This document shows positions 63,406-64,000 of a DNA stretch of 64,000 bases, in pieces. A model generated the notes under the pieces. It was not told the origin of the DNA, did no database searches, and saw only the letters and a list, made by a program, of their open reading frames with translations. The translations under genes were made by a program, and so were the position numbers. The stretch covers positions 124,001 through 188,000 of the forward strand of contig JACKCV010000003.1 in assembly GCA_020633825.1 (NCBI GenBank), written 5' to 3'. Origin of the DNA: Fibrobacteria bacterium (GTDB taxonomy: Bacteria > Fibrobacterota > Fibrobacteria > UBA5070). The number at the start of each line of letters is the position of its first letter. Position 1 is the stretch's first letter.

Positions 63406-64000
63406 CCGACGGGATGCAACCTCTCGGCGGCATCGACCGTGTTGGACAGGAGCAAGGCGATGGTCATGGGGCCCACGCCACCCGGCACGGGGGTCATCGC
63501 CGAAGCCACGGTCTCCACGGATGCTTCGACATCGCCCACGACCCGATATCCCTTCACCGTGGAGGCATCCTCCACCCGGTTGATCCCGACGTCGATCACG
63601 ACGGCTCCGGGCTTGATCCAATCGCGCTTGACGAATTCCGCACGCCCGATGGCGGCGACCACGATGTCGGCTTCACGCACGACGGAGGGAAGATCCGGGG
63701 TGCGGGAATGGGCCACCGTCACGGTGGCGTCCCCCTGCAACCCCTTGTGGAGGAGCAGGTTGGCCATCGGGCGTCCCACGATATCGGAGCGTCCGATGAC
63801 CACGGCCTTGCGCCCCCTCGTTTCGAGGCCGTAGTGGGACAGCATGCGGATGACGCCCCAGGGAGTGCATGGGCGGTGTCCCGGGCGATCCAAAGCGAGA
63901 AGACCGACGTTGTGGGGATGGAATCCGTCGACATCCTTCTCCGGGGCGATCGCGTCGACCACGGCGGACTCGTCCAGCCCCTTGGGCAAAGGAGATTGGA
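63402..64000 (-). CDS. folD: Methylenetetrahydrofolate dehydrogenase/cyclohydrolase, 5' end outside window
   Basis: The C-terminal ~199 residues are present: QSPLPKGLDE, EKDVDGFHPHNVGLLAL, PCTPWGVIRML, the NADP loop VVIGRSDIVGRPMANLLL, TVTVAHSRTPDL, ADIVVAAIGRAEFV and TPVPGGVGPMTIALLL. Bifunctional enzyme of one-carbon metabolism. The start lies beyond 64000. Overlaps xseA by four bases. Confidence 0.95.
   Translation of the reverse strand, partial: QSPLPKGLDESAVVDAIAPEKDVDGFHPHNVGLLALDRPGHRPCTPWGVIRMLSHYGLETRGRKAVVIGRSDIVGRPMANLLLHKGLQGDATVTVAHSRTPDLPSVVREADIVVAAIGRAEFVKRDWIKPGAVVIDVGINRVEDASTVKGYRVVGDVEASVETVASAMTPVPGGVGPMTIALLLSNTVDAAERLHPVG

Overview
The window is about 64 kb of GC-rich, gene-dense chromosome from a Gram-negative bacterium. 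Outer-membrane proteins (a porin-like barrel, an OmpA protein with thrombospondin type 3 repeats, several lipoproteins) show the envelope type. A histone H1-like protein, a GH62 arabinofuranosidase, a geranylgeranyl-reductase-type flavoprotein and many hybrid kinases would fit the Fibrobacterota or another lineage of the FCB group, ideally a plant-polymer degrader. That placement is inference; no rRNA lies in the window. Most content is housekeeping and there is no phage, insertion sequence or CRISPR array.

Left part (1-13.5 kb): a truncated porin-like gene behind a good sigma-54-type promoter; a coupled operon of a degenerate GGDEF protein, a STAS protein and a PfkB sugar kinase; a divergent transglutaminase/Ser-Thr kinase operon; PII (glnB) beside a NifA-like sigma-54 activator with paired palindromes upstream of glnB; leucyl aminopeptidase; a hybrid histidine kinase.

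13.4-25 kb: an isoprenoid operon in the classic order xseB-ispA-dxs, followed by a SpoU methyltransferase; OmpA; thiC behind a TPP riboswitch; a histidine kinase overlapping gluconokinase; a DUF1439-like lipoprotein; secG followed by tRNA-Leu(GAG).

25-37 kb is the most unusual part. Two unrelated tandem-repeat arrays (about 130-bp units at 25.5-26.3 kb; about 86-bp units, some 19 copies, at 33.6-35.2 kb) lie downstream of two glycolytic genes, tpiA and pgk. Between each stop codon and its array sits the same roughly 92-bp element, nearly identical at both ends, with a central hairpin whose stem bases differ between copies in a pairing-preserving way. This looks like a structured 3'UTR element or a dispersed repeat family. 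Between the two loci lie an NMT1/THI5-type ABC transporter and a PDZ-containing hybrid kinase.

37-47 kb: a DUF4349-like barrel protein, MarC, a late cobalamin cluster (CobC-like aminotransferase, CbiB, CobO), an aminotransferase, GH62, gapA and a DUF808 protein. 47-64 kb: a radical-SAM/DUF2344 fusion, a sugar-phosphate transferase with a changed catalytic motif, a HAD phosphatase-aspC-kinase-YraN run, a SirB1-like protein, a J-domain protein, the H1-like protein, tRNA-Asn, a geranylgeranyl-reductase-like flavoprotein, rpmB, an M14 peptidase, and folD-xseA running off the right edge.
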